From the NCBI GenBank assembly GCA_031308135.1, contig JAHLJT010009436.1, forward strand, positions 160,182,885-160,246,884: 64,000 nt of DNA, in the 5' to 3' direction. Position 1 is the stretch's first letter. Each line of letters opens with the position of its first letter. The notes under the pieces were generated by a model. The model ran no database searches. It worked only from the letters and a program-made list of their open reading frames with translations, and was not told the origin of the DNA. A program made the translations under genes and the position numbers. This stretch comes from Acheta domesticus. Its lineage: Eukaryota; Arthropoda; Insecta; Orthoptera; Gryllidae. Below are positions 24,104-37,133 of this stretch, one piece after another.

Positions 24104-26640
24104 GTCGCACCACCGCATCCTCTCCCTGTCTTCGGTACAATCGACAGGAAGAGAAAGAATTTTTTAATAAGAACCTCACTTTAAAACAACAATAACAAAG
24201 TGGCAGAACCCAATGATGGACAGACCACAAAAATATATAATAGAATATAATAGAGGAAACTTCATATTTGTTATTGTATTGTTTGTGATTCGCTCTACAA
24301 CGAAGTAGATTTCATGACAAAATTTTGCTGACTTGTGCCAGTAGACACTAAATTATAAATCTATTTTTAAAGGAATAACAAGTTTTTGTGAAAATATGGA
24401 ATGGGATTTGCAGGAATTTCCATATTGCAGGTAGATTCTGTTATTCCAATAATATTAGATCGTTGAAAATGGTATTTATAAACATCTTGTATTTTCATCT
24501 TGTATTGCGCGCTCCTGTCGTGTTTTATATTTTAACGCGGCTAAATGATATTACGAAAAAAAGTTTCGATTCTTGTCCGAAAAGGGTTATAAGAAAATTG
24601 GTTGTATTTTATCACGTTTTAATAAAGAAACTACTTAATAGTTATCACTAAACCGCGGATATTATTTAAAAATCTCTTTTTTGAAAACATTGTACTAAAT
24701 GAAGTTTCATATTATATACTTTTTGGGATTATTTATATGAAAACCCGTCTATTTTATACTTCGATTAATACAGAGTGTCGCTTCAAGATCGCGAGCTGTC
24801 AGGAGAAACACTGCCATCTATGCGGGAGCTTCAATAGAAAACAGTTAGCTCGCCTATTATGAAACATCTCAGGACGACTACTACTCCATGTTCTCCGACA
24901 TGTGTTGAAAATTAACCGCTCTACTAGGCTATGGCTGGCTATAATGTTCATTGCTGGAAACTGAATCCTAATAAGTACTTTTTAAATAACACATTAACTG
25001 TAACAAAACTGTGAAATGAAACAATAGGAAGCTACAACAGGATAGGTAATTTTTGCCTAATGTTGGCTCAGTATTTATGAAATATAAAGTAAGGGTATTA
25101 ACAGTAAAATAGAACAAAAAATTGGTCGCAATCTGTGATCTAATGAATATCTCGCGAATTATTTGTGAAAAATATTCAACTATTCATTCTCTTCTCTTGT
25201 ACTCGATGTTTTAAAATTCTGATTTGTTTCAATTGCCATTACAAATCGATCTTGATTCTTTTCACTTGAAGGTACTTTCAATGAAGTTTAATCAATGCAA
25301 ACAAATCTTTCATTTTGATCTTCAATATTGGTGTTTGTTTCTGTGCCCTTCCTGACAGGACCATGTATTGCTCTCTTACGCCTCCATCCTTCCCTGCCTC
25401 CTCTCTCAGACTGACTGAAAGCCATCAAGATCACCTGACCTGAAGATTATCACACAAAGAGCTGATGAAAGAAATATAGTCCATAACAACTAGTATGTAT
25501 AATTTAAAATTTCATGTAAAATGTATATTTTATTTTTTACAGATTCCCCATGGCTTGTTATTTCTTTCGATTTGCAGATCGATATACGCTGCACAGCTTA
25601 CACGGAGAGGTTCGTGGTTATGAAGGAAGTATGGAAAGAGTTGAATGAGCTACATTTCTCTTATGGAGAGAATTATGGGAGGGAAATATGAAAAGTTAGA
25701 CAGAAATAAAGATATTAGAAAGATAGTCAAGTTACCATAAAACTAATTAGTAAATAAGAGAATCTGAATCATCAAAATTAGGTCAAAATAAAATCTTTAA
25801 TGTCCCACGGACTTTAACTGGTTCTAAGGATCTCGGAGCTTCTTGTCGCCGGTGGATCATTAGAACCCCTACATCGCCCAAGGTTAATACATAATTAATA
25901 CCTTTAAAATAAAAAATGGTGTCAAAAGACTGGCGGAGACAACTGATGAGCCCCTTTGTCCTTAAAATCTTTTGGTGAAAATTCCATCTCAATGTCTTCA
26001 GCCTTTACAGAATATTTGAATTGGACGTTTTTATTGACTCCGTTTTCGTCGAGAACCGTATGAATGTTTTGTGTGGTTCACAGTTTATGGGACCCGGTAT
26101 GCGAGTAGTATAGCCTATACTATTCTTTTATTCTAGATTTTAATTCAGTTATTTAATGTATTTACGATTACCTCATTTATTCGCTTCTAGGCTTTTCTAG
26201 CCGGATGTGGCCACAACAGTGCAAATTTAGTGTGGTTTAATTAATGTAATAAAAAATGAATTACATTAAAAATTTTATCTGCTAAAACGTTTTTGAAAAA
26301 TTTGCGAAGTAAAATTTGAGATATCAAACAAATAGATTGCAAACTTGATTATGAATAACTCTGACAACCGTGAAAAAACAACTTTGCTCTCTGTATGTTT
26401 ACCTTACAGTGTTTTCATGCATATGATAAATGCATGAAAATATTCCAAGGTATGTATGTATGTATGTGTATATTCATACATGCGATACATGGGCATTATT
26501 TTCTTCCGGAAACCTCTTCTGCATTTTTCAATCTCCTGACGGTCTGTTATTGTTCTTTTCTTTACTTTCCTGAGGTTTGTGGCCCATAATTTTTTAAATT
26601 AACGTAAAAATACATTTCGTCAGTGAAGCGCATAATTTGG
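21870..26640. other. AT-rich stretch, no gene seen
   Basis: Only short, unsupported open frames. A more balanced patch at 23060-23530 has several 'ccccacag' acceptor-like sites but no coding frame between them. A long AT microsatellite lies at 24016-24100. 25790-25900 and 42530-42610 share a short phrase (ggttctaatg..ggcgacaaga), suggesting an unnamed dispersed repeat. Confidence 0.5.
24016..24100. repeat. AT/ATGT microsatellite
   Basis: (TA)n with interspersed TATG. The open frame read across it (Ile/Tyr alternation) is an artefact. Confidence 0.95.
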
Positions 26641-29600
26641 GACGCATTTTCAGCTAAATTACTTTATTCCCTTCGTTTGTGGCGCTCCGTTTTCATCTGT
26701 CTTCCTGCTTTTGGTTCGCGGTACTCCGCTTTGGTTCTCCGATCTCGCGCCGTACGGAGTGGATTCGTTCGTGGAGTGCTCTAAGGAATAGGAAAATGTA
26801 TGCGCCTTTTCACAAAACTGGTTTCACGCAAATAATTTCATTATTGATTGTGTTGGAACGAGCAGTTTTTGAAAATCAATATTTATATACCACCCCTTTC
26901 ATGCGTGCACTACAACATTTCGACGGTTCCCCTTCCTCTTCGCCTCGCGAGGCGCAAAGGAACGCCAGACCGTGATCTACCAACCTCCCGGTGCCTTGTG
27001 TAACGTTAACTAAGAAAACTAGATTAAATTTAGTATAGAGATGTGTTACATAAAATAATTATATACAGAAATGTCGATGCTTTTTTGAATTGCGCGTAAA
27101 ATTGCAATGAAATTTGAAACAAATGAATGCTTTCTTCCGCACCAAATGAGACGCTGCCAATGGCGAGACGCGAAGGGGTGACGGCCGCTGCGGGGAGGGG
27201 AGGGCGCTGTCTCAGAAAACTTTGCCCTAAGGGCGACCCTGCAGAGTGCGCAGAGTAGTAGTGGCGTCCATGGTGGCGCCGCTGTCGAAGGGTTCGACCT
27301 GAATCTGAATTCATTGTATTTAATGTTAAGTCACATTCACTGGCAGTGCGGTCGACACAGGTCGAAGAACGTGTACTTTTCGCGTTGTGTTGACAGCTTT
27401 CTGTGCTGTTCTTTATGTTTTGTGCGCTGAAATATAGCATGCTATAGTGTACATGTGAACGAGGGCAGGTGAAAATGCGCAGCGTTTCGTTTCTGTAGTG
27501 CTTGATTTCGTACTATTTTGTGCGATCGATGACGTGCTATGGAGTGCACGCTTTGTGATTGTGGAAGTGTATTTGCAGTGATTGGTTTTTTTTAGTGTAG
27601 CTTTCGTCTAGTTTTGTGTGGTCTAGGAATTGTGGTGAAGGAAGATGTGCAGTGTTCAGTTTAAAGTGCTTGTTTCGTGTGGTCAAGGAAGGTGTGCTGT
27701 TCGGCTGCTTGGGCATCGCGTGGGTCCTGTGTGTGGAGTCTGCAGCGGCACCCGGAAAGGTCTGTACCTGGGGCAAATCCGAGCAGGGGCGTCGCCATCT
27801 TGTGGTTTCTCGTAGCCGAAGCGCGACCTTGAGGGATGCGCTCCACGTCCTCCTCCCCTGGCTGTACGTAGGGCGCGCATAAATGTCGAGGGAAAAGCTG
27901 CTTCGTACATTAACTTGCGAAGCATTTTCACTGCTGCTCATTTCAACTTTAAATATTTGTAAGATTAATATTCACTTTTCCTTTTTTCTCGGTGCACTAA
28001 ATCTTACTAATGTAACTTCTCTATTGGTTTGAGTTGAGATTTGTTTACATGTACCACCAATTACATTAACTGTCGAACAGCTCTTCCCTTGAAGAAGACT
28101 AACGGGATATTTGGGTGGAATGTACAGCCACCGCCCTGCTCGGTTAGATATAACGGGGCCTTCTGTGTCATATTAGTCTAATAGTTTAATTTACAATTAC
28201 TGTAATCTTTCTTCGTTGCTAAGCTCGTGAATGTATAACAGGCTCCTAGGTAAACATATTAACTGAGCCTGCAGAAAGCCCGCAGTTTTCTCTTAGTCTA
28301 GTTCTTCGCTGGACTGCAGGGGCTATTTAGAGCCCCTTTCACACAACACGCCCCTGTAGTCTGGCTAGCTCAGGGCTCTTCGTTGTTAATGCCCTTCACG
28401 GGTATTGGGGCGTTCTGGAATGCTTCTCTCAGGAAGTGAAGATTTAAATTTTGAATTATTAAAAATTCGACCGAGAAAATCATTCTGAAACGGCCCCCCA
28501 CGGGGGAATCCTTGGAAAAATTTCGAGGCAATGTTCTCGCAGCGAGGGAATTGCGCCCAGGGAAGTACCTAGTTATAGGTAGACATGACACAGGAGGCAG
28601 GGAAGGTCATAACTTGTTCTTTCATTCCCTAACGTCGAATGCATATAGCCAGAAGACTTCAAGAACGTTCGCGAAACGAAGTATGTATAATACAATGCGA
28701 TGCCTTGTTCAAATCTGCGACGTGTTATAAAAAATGTGCTTTACTTCAGGTTGACAGTCACCGCAGAATCAAAAAACCTCTCCTGCTGTGCGGCTACTTT
28801 TTTTGGAGGAAACGGAAGCGGCTTGAACTGTCTTCACTTCCCAAAGGAATTACCCACGTGGACTATCCTCAACAGTGAACTCTGTTCATCCATCGGGGGT
28901 GAAACATCGGCGTCAATCAAGGAAGGAGTTCTGGGTGGATTAATAATTTTTTTTCAGGCCTCAGAAGATTTCATGTGGGAGTGGCAGGGTTACTAATGGG
29001 GCTTTGTTCTTGAATTTAGCTACTCGCCAATGAGCTGCTCTCTCTGAGGCAGAAAGAAATGAATGTTCTTTTGCTGCTCGCTAGCGTCGTTGGATTTTCC
29101 TTATTCAAATGACTAGGGGAATGACTGATCAGCGCTCTCAAGGCGGCTTAAACGCACTTTGCAGTTGGTCTCGAGAAAAGAGGTAGGATGATACCAATGG
29201 TGTTATTGTTATTCCAGAAAGTATGATATATTTCTAAATGAACAGAAATTATGGTCTGTAAATATCAAGCGCAGTAAAATCGTAGTACCTAAACTCCATT
29301 AAAAGTGTATTCGTCCACATTGCAGCCAACTTTAGTGACTGTTCTGTGATCATTGTCGCTACCGAATTACAGATAATGACTGAAATGCGCTTAAACATAT
29401 TTCTAAAAGTAAATTAATGATAAAACCGGTCTGATATTTACTATTATGCTGCGATAAAGGTAATCAACTACGATCTGGTTAACAATTGTGATCTTCCTAA
29501 CACAAAAGGTGGATAAATTTTTCCTGATTTTCATTAGTTTGATCTTACTTTTACTAAGACGTAAATATTAAAATATTCTCTGAAAAGTAAACCCATTAAT

Positions 29601-30760
29601 TTGTTTCTTAATTCTCAGAATTAAAAAAAGTTTTCAAACTTTAATAACTTTAATAACTTTGGCAAATGTCAGTTTCTGAGTACGTGTAAAGTGGTTTGTA
29701 CTTCGCCCGATTAATATGGTTATTCTTTTGTTCACAGATAGTTACCTTCGGGAGAACTCGGCATACTTCACTCGAGAACAGCTGAAGATTTCGTCTAGAA
29801 TCTGATATTTTTTTAAAATAAAACCTCATTGTATTAGTTTTTAACAATTGACATTTTGATGTTGATTTTGTAAGACGAATTATACTTTTGTTAACAAATG
29901 CGTTGTTTTGATTCAGTCCCCTAAACTGCCCCTCCTGTCAACTTTAAACACGACTGAATAAATTTGATTTTGCAATTAAGTTTCCTTAAATGCCGTAATT
30001 TTCTTACGTTCGCTTACCATTTTACCTACGTAAGAAAGCTTTAAAAATTTAAAATAAAATTTTCTAAAATTTTGAATTAGTTTCCATTTAAGTAACGGCA
30101 TGTAAACGCCCAGATTTTGAACATTATTCCTTCAGACAACTTGCTTAATATGCTGCAACTTTGACTGAATGCATAATATGCTGAAAGGTGATCGGAATTT
30201 TGTTGTACTCAGTATATTCGTTTTAGGCTTCCACTTGAATAAATCAAACATTTAATTTGATGCTAGAACATTAATGCTAGGAAGAACGTATTGAGAAAAC
30301 GAAAGGTTTATCTGAAGTTAAATACATTAAAGGCTTTAAGCAGTCGTGTAAGATGGAATGGAAACGATGCCTATTACACAAAATAGAAAGAGGGCAGCAT
30401 TGTAAAAAAAATTCTTAATTTTTCAGACCGCAATTGTTTGATATTTATGGTAGAGTAATATCACTGTTGACAATAACTTTTTAAACTAATTAGTTTTGGG
30501 CATTTGAAGTTAATTTTGTCCGTCCCATGTTTTGGGGGAAATTCCACACCTTTCGTCTATCAATTCGAAGGGACAGAATGCAAGAATCAAGGTAGCTGAA
30601 ATAAGCTTCGATCCATTGTATCATTCTTCCTAGCGATTTAGAAATTGAAGATTCACAATCGGTTGCGGACAGTGTCTTCTCAGGCTCTTGGTTCAGAGTA
30701 TAGAGCTTGAAGCTACGACGCAACCACTCCCGGATAAATAATTCATAACTGCACGAGGAA
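26640..30760. other. Mixed non-coding region, no confirmed gene
   Basis: 26690-28000 is less AT-rich than its surroundings. A plus-strand frame at 27680-27760 reads a hydrophobic stretch (VLFGCLGIAWVLCV) followed by small residues and a possible donor (GGAAAG, GTCTGT), but it has no in-frame ATG. 28000-30760 is AT-rich with only short random frames. Confidence 0.4.
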
Positions 30761-30934
30761 GGCCTGTTTGTGCGCCTGCAGAGCTGTGGTTGGGCGAGGC
30801 AGCTGGGGCTTCTCCGAACGGGCGCGGCGAGCGCCTTGGCTTGTCCTGCCCCCGTCCCGCCTCGCCCCCGCTAGCTTCCAGGAGTACTCGGACTCGGTAT
30901 TGCCCCTCCCGGCTCATCTCGCCCTTCTCGGCCG

Positions 30935-31290
30935 TCCCGCCCCGTCCCGCCCCGTCCCGTCCCGTCCCGTCCCGTCCCGTCCCGTCCCGCCCCGCCCCGC
31001 CCCGCCCCGTTCCGTTCCGTTCCGTTCCGTCCCGCCTCACCCAGCCACGCCACGCCACGCCCCTCCCCGCCGCGCCGCGCCTCCCCCGCCACCACGCCTC
31101 GGCCCGCCGCGCCACGGGTTGCCGCGCCCCGCCACGCAACACCCCGTCGCGCAACACCCCGCCACGCCACGCCACGCCACGCCACGCCACGCCACGCCCT
31201 GCCCTGCCCTGCCCCGCCCTGCCCCGCCCTGCCACGACCCGCCCTTCCCCGCCCCGCCCCGCCCCGCCCCGCCCCGCCCCGCCCCGCACT
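30935..31290. repeat. C-rich pentanucleotide array (CCCGT/CCCGC/CCACG/CCCTG)
   Basis: About 350 bp of five-base units in blocks: CCCGT, then CCGTT, CCACG, CCCTG and CCCGC. All long open frames here (Arg/Pro- or Gly/Arg-rich on both strands) come from the repeat. It is followed at 31350-31490 by a G-rich segment, and at 31745-31850 by a GGCGTGGCGGGG-type tract of opposite strand bias. Confidence 0.9.
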
Positions 31291-32392
31291 TTGCTCGTCC
31301 CGCGCCATCGCGTTACTCAGGGATGGGATCGTCTCAGCGGATCGGAGTTAGATGGGGGCGAGCGGGGGTCGGAGTGGAATTGCGAGGGTGGGTCAGGCCG
31401 GAGCGGGGCGGGGCAGGGCGGAACGAGGTAGGAAGAGGCGGACTGGCACGGAGCGGAGTAGGGCAGGGAGGCGGGGTAGGACGAGGCGAGAAGCAGCGGC
31501 GGATCCAGCTGATCCTTTTGGGGGGAGCATCGTCGATTTTTGTTAAATAATAAACATTTCTTATTATATATATGTTATGTGCTTTAGATATGATACTATA
31601 CAATATTATTGTTTAAATCGTTATATAATTCGAACACAAATATTTAAACAAATTTAGCCAAATAAAGGAACGTAACAAACGGAAACTGTAGGCTTTGGGG
31701 GAGGGGGCATGGCTCCCATGACACCCCCGCTTGTATCCGCCAGTGCTGAGATGAAGCGTGGCGGGGCGTGGCGGGGGTGGCGGCGCGTGGCGTGGCGCGG
31801 CGCGGCGGGGCGCGGCGGGGCGCGGCGCAGGTGGTGGGCAGTGGGCGGCGCCCGTAGCTGCGCAGGTGATTCAGCGAAGCGCTGTGCGGACGCTGAAGGC
31901 GTTGCGCAAGCGGCGCCAGGTGATCTTCCAGTCGCAGTCAAGGACGCGCTCCCCTCCCCCCTCCCCCTTCCCCGCCACCAGAGAGGATGGACGTCGGAGA
32001 ATGACCGGCTAGTGAACGCACAGGCGCGAATGTGGTCTGCCAGAACCAGTGACGGATGAGGGGCCTAAAATAATAATGTACACACTGCAAAAATAATATA
32101 CAAAATAATAACAAATGTTCATAATTTAACAAAAATCAACTCGTATGAGCGCCCCCTCCGAAATGATTGGCTGGACCGCCCCTGGCCACAATGCTCGTTC
32201 AGTCACTCTGGTGCAGTCCCCACAAAATTAAAATGATCTAAAAATCACCACTAATCAAATTTTCAAAAACATTACTAAGAATACTTGGAATATAAAATAA
32301 TTTTCTCCTGTTGCTTCATTTTCTGTTCTTGCTGTTGCTGCTTCTGACTCTTCCTCGTTGCAATGTTTAAGAAACCTCATTTCTACCACAAA

Positions 32393-32418
32393 AAACAAAC
32401 AAACAAACAAACAAACAA
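32393..32418. repeat. AAAC microsatellite
   Basis: Tandem AAAC units. Confidence 0.9.
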
Positions 32419-32859
32419 CGTATTTGCTTGTAAACCATCTCCACCATCCCCGACGATCTAACGACTCGCTTTTCGCAAATACTGTTCTGTAAATAATAAC
32501 TTATATATTATTTATCATGTTTACTTGTACATACTACGCACATACAGGTTGAGTCAAGTATTTTTTTAATGTGTAAAGATACTGACGTGAATTTTCAAAG
32601 AAGTGAATGAAGGAATGGGCTAATTGATATTTTTATCGCTGGTATTTTAAGAGATATTGAAATCAACTTTAATTGTTCAAACGGAAACAAAAAAGATTAA
32701 AAATATTTTTTTTGTTGCGGAATGGCCATCTACGAGCTGTGCAGTTGTACCCATCAAGGCCCAGTTGTATTTTTTGCGGGGGTATACACGTGACTTTTTT
32801 GGGGAGTGGATCAGAATTTCTATGCTAAGGCCATTTTTACACCCCAGGGTTGATAGTCC

Positions 32860-33022
32860 TGGAGGATGAAGTGTGGAAATGATGCTGCAGGATGAAATTG
32901 ACAATCACAAACATACAAACACACACAATGACAACCATGCTTGAGGCGGGACTGGAACCTGCGATCCCTCGGTCCAAGACAGTCACTGCACTACTGCTTT
33001 AGCGATCTCGGCTACCTGGATA
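32860..33022 (-). mobile_element. tRNA-derived SINE S1, copy 1
   Basis: On the minus strand it starts near 'gtagccgagatcgctaaagc' (A-box region, similar to the head of Leu/Ser tRNAs) and has a B box in 'gcaggttccagtcccgcc'. A tail with 'gcatggttgtc' follows. The same order is seen at 37597-37790 on the plus strand. Its head lies directly next to the (TAA)n that borders the Dong-like element. Confidence 0.65.
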
Positions 33023-33024
33023 GG

Positions 33025-33025
<1 letters not shown>

Positions 33026-33076
<51 letters not shown>
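33026..33076. repeat. (ATT)n microsatellite at the 3' end of the Dong-like element
   Basis: About 17 ATT units, read as TAA on the element strand. This is the target and 3' junction sequence expected for Dong-type elements. Confidence 0.95.
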
Positions 33077-33077
<1 letters not shown>

Positions 33078-33179
33078 CATTACATCACGACTAAAGATGT
33101 TACGAGTCGGCTGAATATAAAATCTTCTCCAGGTTGCAACCAGCTACCTAAGGAGCAGATCCGGTGACTATCAGTGCCT

Positions 33180-34262
33180 CTACAATACTTTACGCAAAAT
33201 GTGGGCTGTTCCAAATAAAGCAATTTCTTGCACTTCCCAGTCTTTTGAATTACCTGGGAGTTTAGACAAGTTCTTACTCAAATTTTGCGGAATAAATCCC
33301 AGAGCTCCGATAACTATCGGGACGACCTGTGCTTTTACGCCCCACATTCGGCTGATCTCGATTTCCAAACTCTTGTATTTAAGACGTTTCTCTGCCTCCT
33401 TGGTAACGACGTTTTGATCGCAAGGTACAGCAACATCGATAAGTAAACACGATTTTTTCGACAAATCCCGGATAACTATATCCGGTTTGTTTGCCGCTAT
33501 CGTGCGATCAGTTTGAATTTGTTGGTCGTACAATATCGTACACAATCCAACAGACGTCACCGGTTTTGGTGAGTGTTCGTACCACTTGGGGCATGTGTTT
33601 GGAAGTTCGAGGGCGGTACAGATCTGCCAGTGGAGGTACCTACACACCCTGTCATGTCTTTTCAGGTATTCCGTCTTTGCTAGGATTGGACAAGCTGAGA
33701 CAATATGATCAATGGTTTCTACTTGCTCCTGGCAAATGCGGCATTTATCATCTTGGGAAATTTTGAGAACCGCTTTATCATAATGTCGTGTTCTCAAGGC
33801 CTGATCTTGGGCAGCTATTACAAGTGCTTCCGATTCTGGCTTCATTCTTCCCCTTTTAAGCCACATAAATGATTGATCTTTATTGATCTGGACCTTGTCC
33901 ATTCTTTTTAGGTATTGTCCGTGGAGTGGTTTGTCTCTCCACGATTTCTTTAACATTTTTTGTGTTTCACACTTCATGTTTAGCAGCATCAGAAGTTCAT
34001 TGTCTGTGTTATTCGACGTGTCTTGCCTAGTTTTCTTCGCAATGCTTCTAGCTACACTAACAATGCCTCTGTTTCCCATTCTTCGGTCAGATTTCATGAC
34101 CTGCATCATTAGAGGGTCATCTTGATGGCTGACTACATACTTTCGCACCCCGACTATTGCGTTGTGCCCGGAGGCCTCAATTTGTCTGAGGCCTCTTCCT
34201 CCTTCCTTACGTGACACATAAAGTCTATGTATATCAGCTCGAGGGTGGGCAACATGATGCAT
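33180..34262 (-). pseudogene. Dong-like element, C-terminal part: CCHC knuckle and restriction-like endonuclease
   Basis: A 360-residue open segment in the same frame as the RT segment upstream, separated from it only by the stop codon at 34281-34283 plus six codons. It has a zinc knuckle (C174, C177, H186, C191; CRICQEQVETIDHIVSAC), then a PD-(D/E)XK-like endonuclease with KPD at about 259-261 and LLIDVAVP at about 274-281, then a conserved KEAEKRLKY stretch. In this group the endonuclease nicks the target DNA to prime reverse transcription. The first Met of the segment is not a likely natural start. It is the downstream part of a broken single frame, or it is reached only by readthrough. 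Confidence 0.85.
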
Positions 34263-34280
34263 TGTTAGCAGTTTTCTGGT

Positions 34281-36776
34281 TTATCGATCCATGGTGCGAA
34301 TTTCCTGCTCAGTCCAGTCCACTAGTCCAAAACTGTATTCGGCTACAGGTACCGCCAAACTACCTATTGCAGAAATTTTATTCCTGGAATTCAGAGCGGA
34401 CTGCAGGACCAGTCTCACTCTCCTATAATACTCCCTACGAATTCTCTCTTTCATTCTGTCATTCGAGATGGTTTCACATTCTTCAATGCCCAGATATTTG
34501 TAAGTTTTACCTGGCTCAAGATCTTGAATCACAGTGTGCGTATCAATTTCAATATTCTCAGACGTTGTGAGTTTCCCTCTTTTTAAATTGATTTTTGCAC
34601 ACTTGTCAAGACCAAACTTCATGCAGATGTCATTGCTAAAGTCATTCACGACAGACAGCATTTGGGAGAGAATCGCTTCATTCTTAGCAAACAGTTTAAG
34701 ATCATCCATGTAAAACAAATTTGATACTGGCCTTTCATCACCATGGAGCTTAAAACCAAAGTCAGCTTGCGACAACTGTCTCGATAGTGGGATCAAACTA
34801 ATGCAAAACAGCAGAGGGGATAGTGAATCTCCTTGAAAAATACCGCTGTTAATCTGAATACTTCTGGTTTCTACTGCTTCTTTTCCGCTGTGGATTAGTA
34901 ACCTGGTACTCCACGACTTCATACTAGCCTTGCAAAATTCAATAAGTCTAGGATGAAATCGATAGATCTCCAGGGTCTTCAAAATCCAATCGTGTGGTAC
35001 ACTATCAAAGGCCTTTTGGTAGTCAATCCAAGCCATGCTCAAATTACGTTTGCGTTTCTTTACATCATTCAAGATGACTTTATTCAGGAGCAAGATTTCC
35101 TTACAGCCATAAGAGCCTTTACGACATCCTTTTTGTTCAGCTGGCATTAGATGATTCTTATCTAGATGTCTGTACATTTTGTCAGCTATGGCTGAAGTTA
35201 TAACTTTGTACAGTACTGGCAGACAAGTAATTGGCCTGTAGTTCTTCGCCAAAGAGCTGTCTCCCGCTTTGGGTAGCAAATACGTGATGCCGCGTGTGAG
35301 CCATTCCGAGATTTCCTTTGGGTTTTCAAAAATTTTATTAACAGCCTTTGCTAGATGAGAATGTATTGCTGTTAATTTCTTAATCCAATAAATCTGGATT
35401 TTATCAATCCCGGGGGACTTCCAGTTTCCCATGTTCTTAATTGCTTGGAAGAGGTCCTCTTCCGAGAATTGGTGAACATCTTCCACTGTTTCTACAAGTT
35501 CATCGGCAGCAGATTGAAGCCATGATGCGTCTTTGTTGTAGGATCTGCTCTCCTCCCAGATTCCTGCCCAAAACGCTTCGACGTCTTCTTTTGAAGGAGT
35601 GACAGCTTTGCCATTCGGTTTTTGAGTCAGATTGCGATAGAATCTCTTCGCGTCTGTTTCAAACAACCGGTTCTGTACACGGAAATCTATTCTACGTTTG
35701 TAACGTCTAATTCTTTGAGCCCATGCTTGAATTTTCTTTTTTAGCTTTTCAACTACCATTAGCCTGCTGGTGTCATTTTCAATTTGGTATTTTTGTTCAA
35801 CATTGAATATTTTTCGTTGAACTTTAGAGGTGTGCATTGATTTAGAAGATGCCTCAGCTAAGAGTGATATTTCTCGCCGGGTGTCGGCTATCCGTTTACT
35901 AATTCTGTTCAACCATGGGGGTACAGAGCTGTTTACTCTGTTTTGCTGTCGGCCGTCGGTGTTCTTGGCTGGCCCCAAAATTATCTGAGATACTAGATAT
36001 CCAGTTGCATATATGATGTGATTGATTTCAGTAATATCTAGATCTCTGCCTGGGGTCTCCACCACCTCATTTAAGACAGAATTCACTGTTTCTATCACTC
36101 TTTTAGCTTTGGCAGTTTCGTATATTCTCCTCAACGGTTCGCGAGATTCAAACGGAAGTTGACTAACTCTTTCTATCTCGCGCCGAAGGAGATTTCGCAT
36201 TATGTCCTTATCGTGTAATTCATTGCCAGATGAATTTTCACCACTGACGTGTGTTTCACCGGAAATAGATGAACCTTCCACGGGATCATCATTTTCAAGT
36301 TCTACATGTTCGTCATGTGGGTTGTTCGAGCGAAGTACATACTCCGCATTTCTCTCAATGTCAGCAAGTTGTTCTTCTGTGAATTTTCCACTGTTGAGTA
36401 TGTATCGTCGTTGACTGGCAAGCTTCTTTGAGTCTAGGGTAGGTCTCATATCTGGGTTCCGCTCTTTCCATACCTTGAAAACGTCTATTTCTGAGCCCCC
36501 ATTTTTCGCTTTTGCATAGTAAAAGCACCACATCACCTCCTTTAATTCATCCCGGGTCCATCTCTGACGATGGCTTCGAGCTACTGCCGGCTCTGGGTCC
36601 CTGGGACTAACATCCGTGGGATGGCCAGACGTCGACAAGGTGACATTAGCTCGGTTTCTGAGCAGGTATGGGACATTGGTAGAACAAGGCACGTTAAGGT
36701 CCATTACATTGCTTGTTCTATCCATTTTGCTCATTGGTTTGAATTGAAGATTCGCAGGATGCAAGTTCGAGTTCAC
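34281..36776 (-). pseudogene. Dong-like element, N-terminal region and reverse transcriptase
   Basis: An 831-residue open segment. Residues about 70-90 (RQRWTRDELKEVMWCFYYAK) look like a Myb/SANT-type DNA-binding start, followed by an acidic linker. The RT spans roughly 430-760, with KNYRPI (about 511), MAWIDYQKAFDSVPH carrying the first catalytic Asp (about 584), GIFQGDSLSP (about 646-655) and YMDD (about 689-692); all key residues are present. The open frame begins at a GTG (36776); the first ATG is at 36734. The frame ends at TAA 34281-34283, directly after a conserved EIRTMDR motif, and continues in frame as the endonuclease part. One substitution could explain that stop. Sequencing error and real decay are both possible. 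Confidence 0.88.
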
Positions 36777-37098
36777 AGATCACACTTAACCTTCGGGTTG
36801 TTTCCTGCCATCCGTTACTGCGACCCACAGTGGCCTCAGGGCATCCCCCCGCAGGGTCCAGCAAGGGGTCCCTCCGATCGCCAGTCGGCATTACTAAACC
36901 CTACGGGATTTTCACTGACTGCTGAAGGCAGCCTCCTTCGCTCGCTAATGCAAGGTTCGGGCCTCCACTCTAATCAGTGGCCTGGTGTGCCAACCCAGTT
37001 TCTCTCCTGTACCCTCTATGGGCCGACAACAGGAAGTCCAAAGGTTCATGACCCTTCCCTCTCTACTTACTTCCCACTCTCCTCAAAATGGAGTACAT

Positions 37099-37133
37099 AT
37101 TATTATTATTATTATTATTATTGTTATTGTTAT
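37099..37133. repeat. (ATT)n microsatellite at the 5' end of the Dong-like element
   Basis: ATT units with ATTGTT variants at the right end. With 33026-33076 it brackets the retrotransposon, as expected for insertion into a TAA repeat. Confidence 0.9.

Larger units (their letters stand above)
33077..37097 (-). mobile_element. R4/Dong-like non-LTR retrotransposon, nearly full length
   Basis: About 4.0 kb bounded on both sides by (TAA)n on its coding strand. The 5' leader (about 37097-36780) is followed by one long reading frame with a single internal stop, then a short 3' UTR that ends in the TAA repeat. Domain order (Myb-like, RT, CCHC, restriction-like endonuclease) and TAA targeting place it near the R4 clade, whose member Dong from Bombyx is known to insert into TAA repeats. 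A second, 5'-truncated copy lies at 53402-53985. Clade placement is by domain order and remembered family features, not by a tree. Confidence 0.85.

Noticed and set aside
30693..31550. Long Arg/Pro- and Gly/Arg-rich open frames on both strands
   Set aside because: They come directly from the pentanucleotide array; no splice sites, start context or conserved domain.
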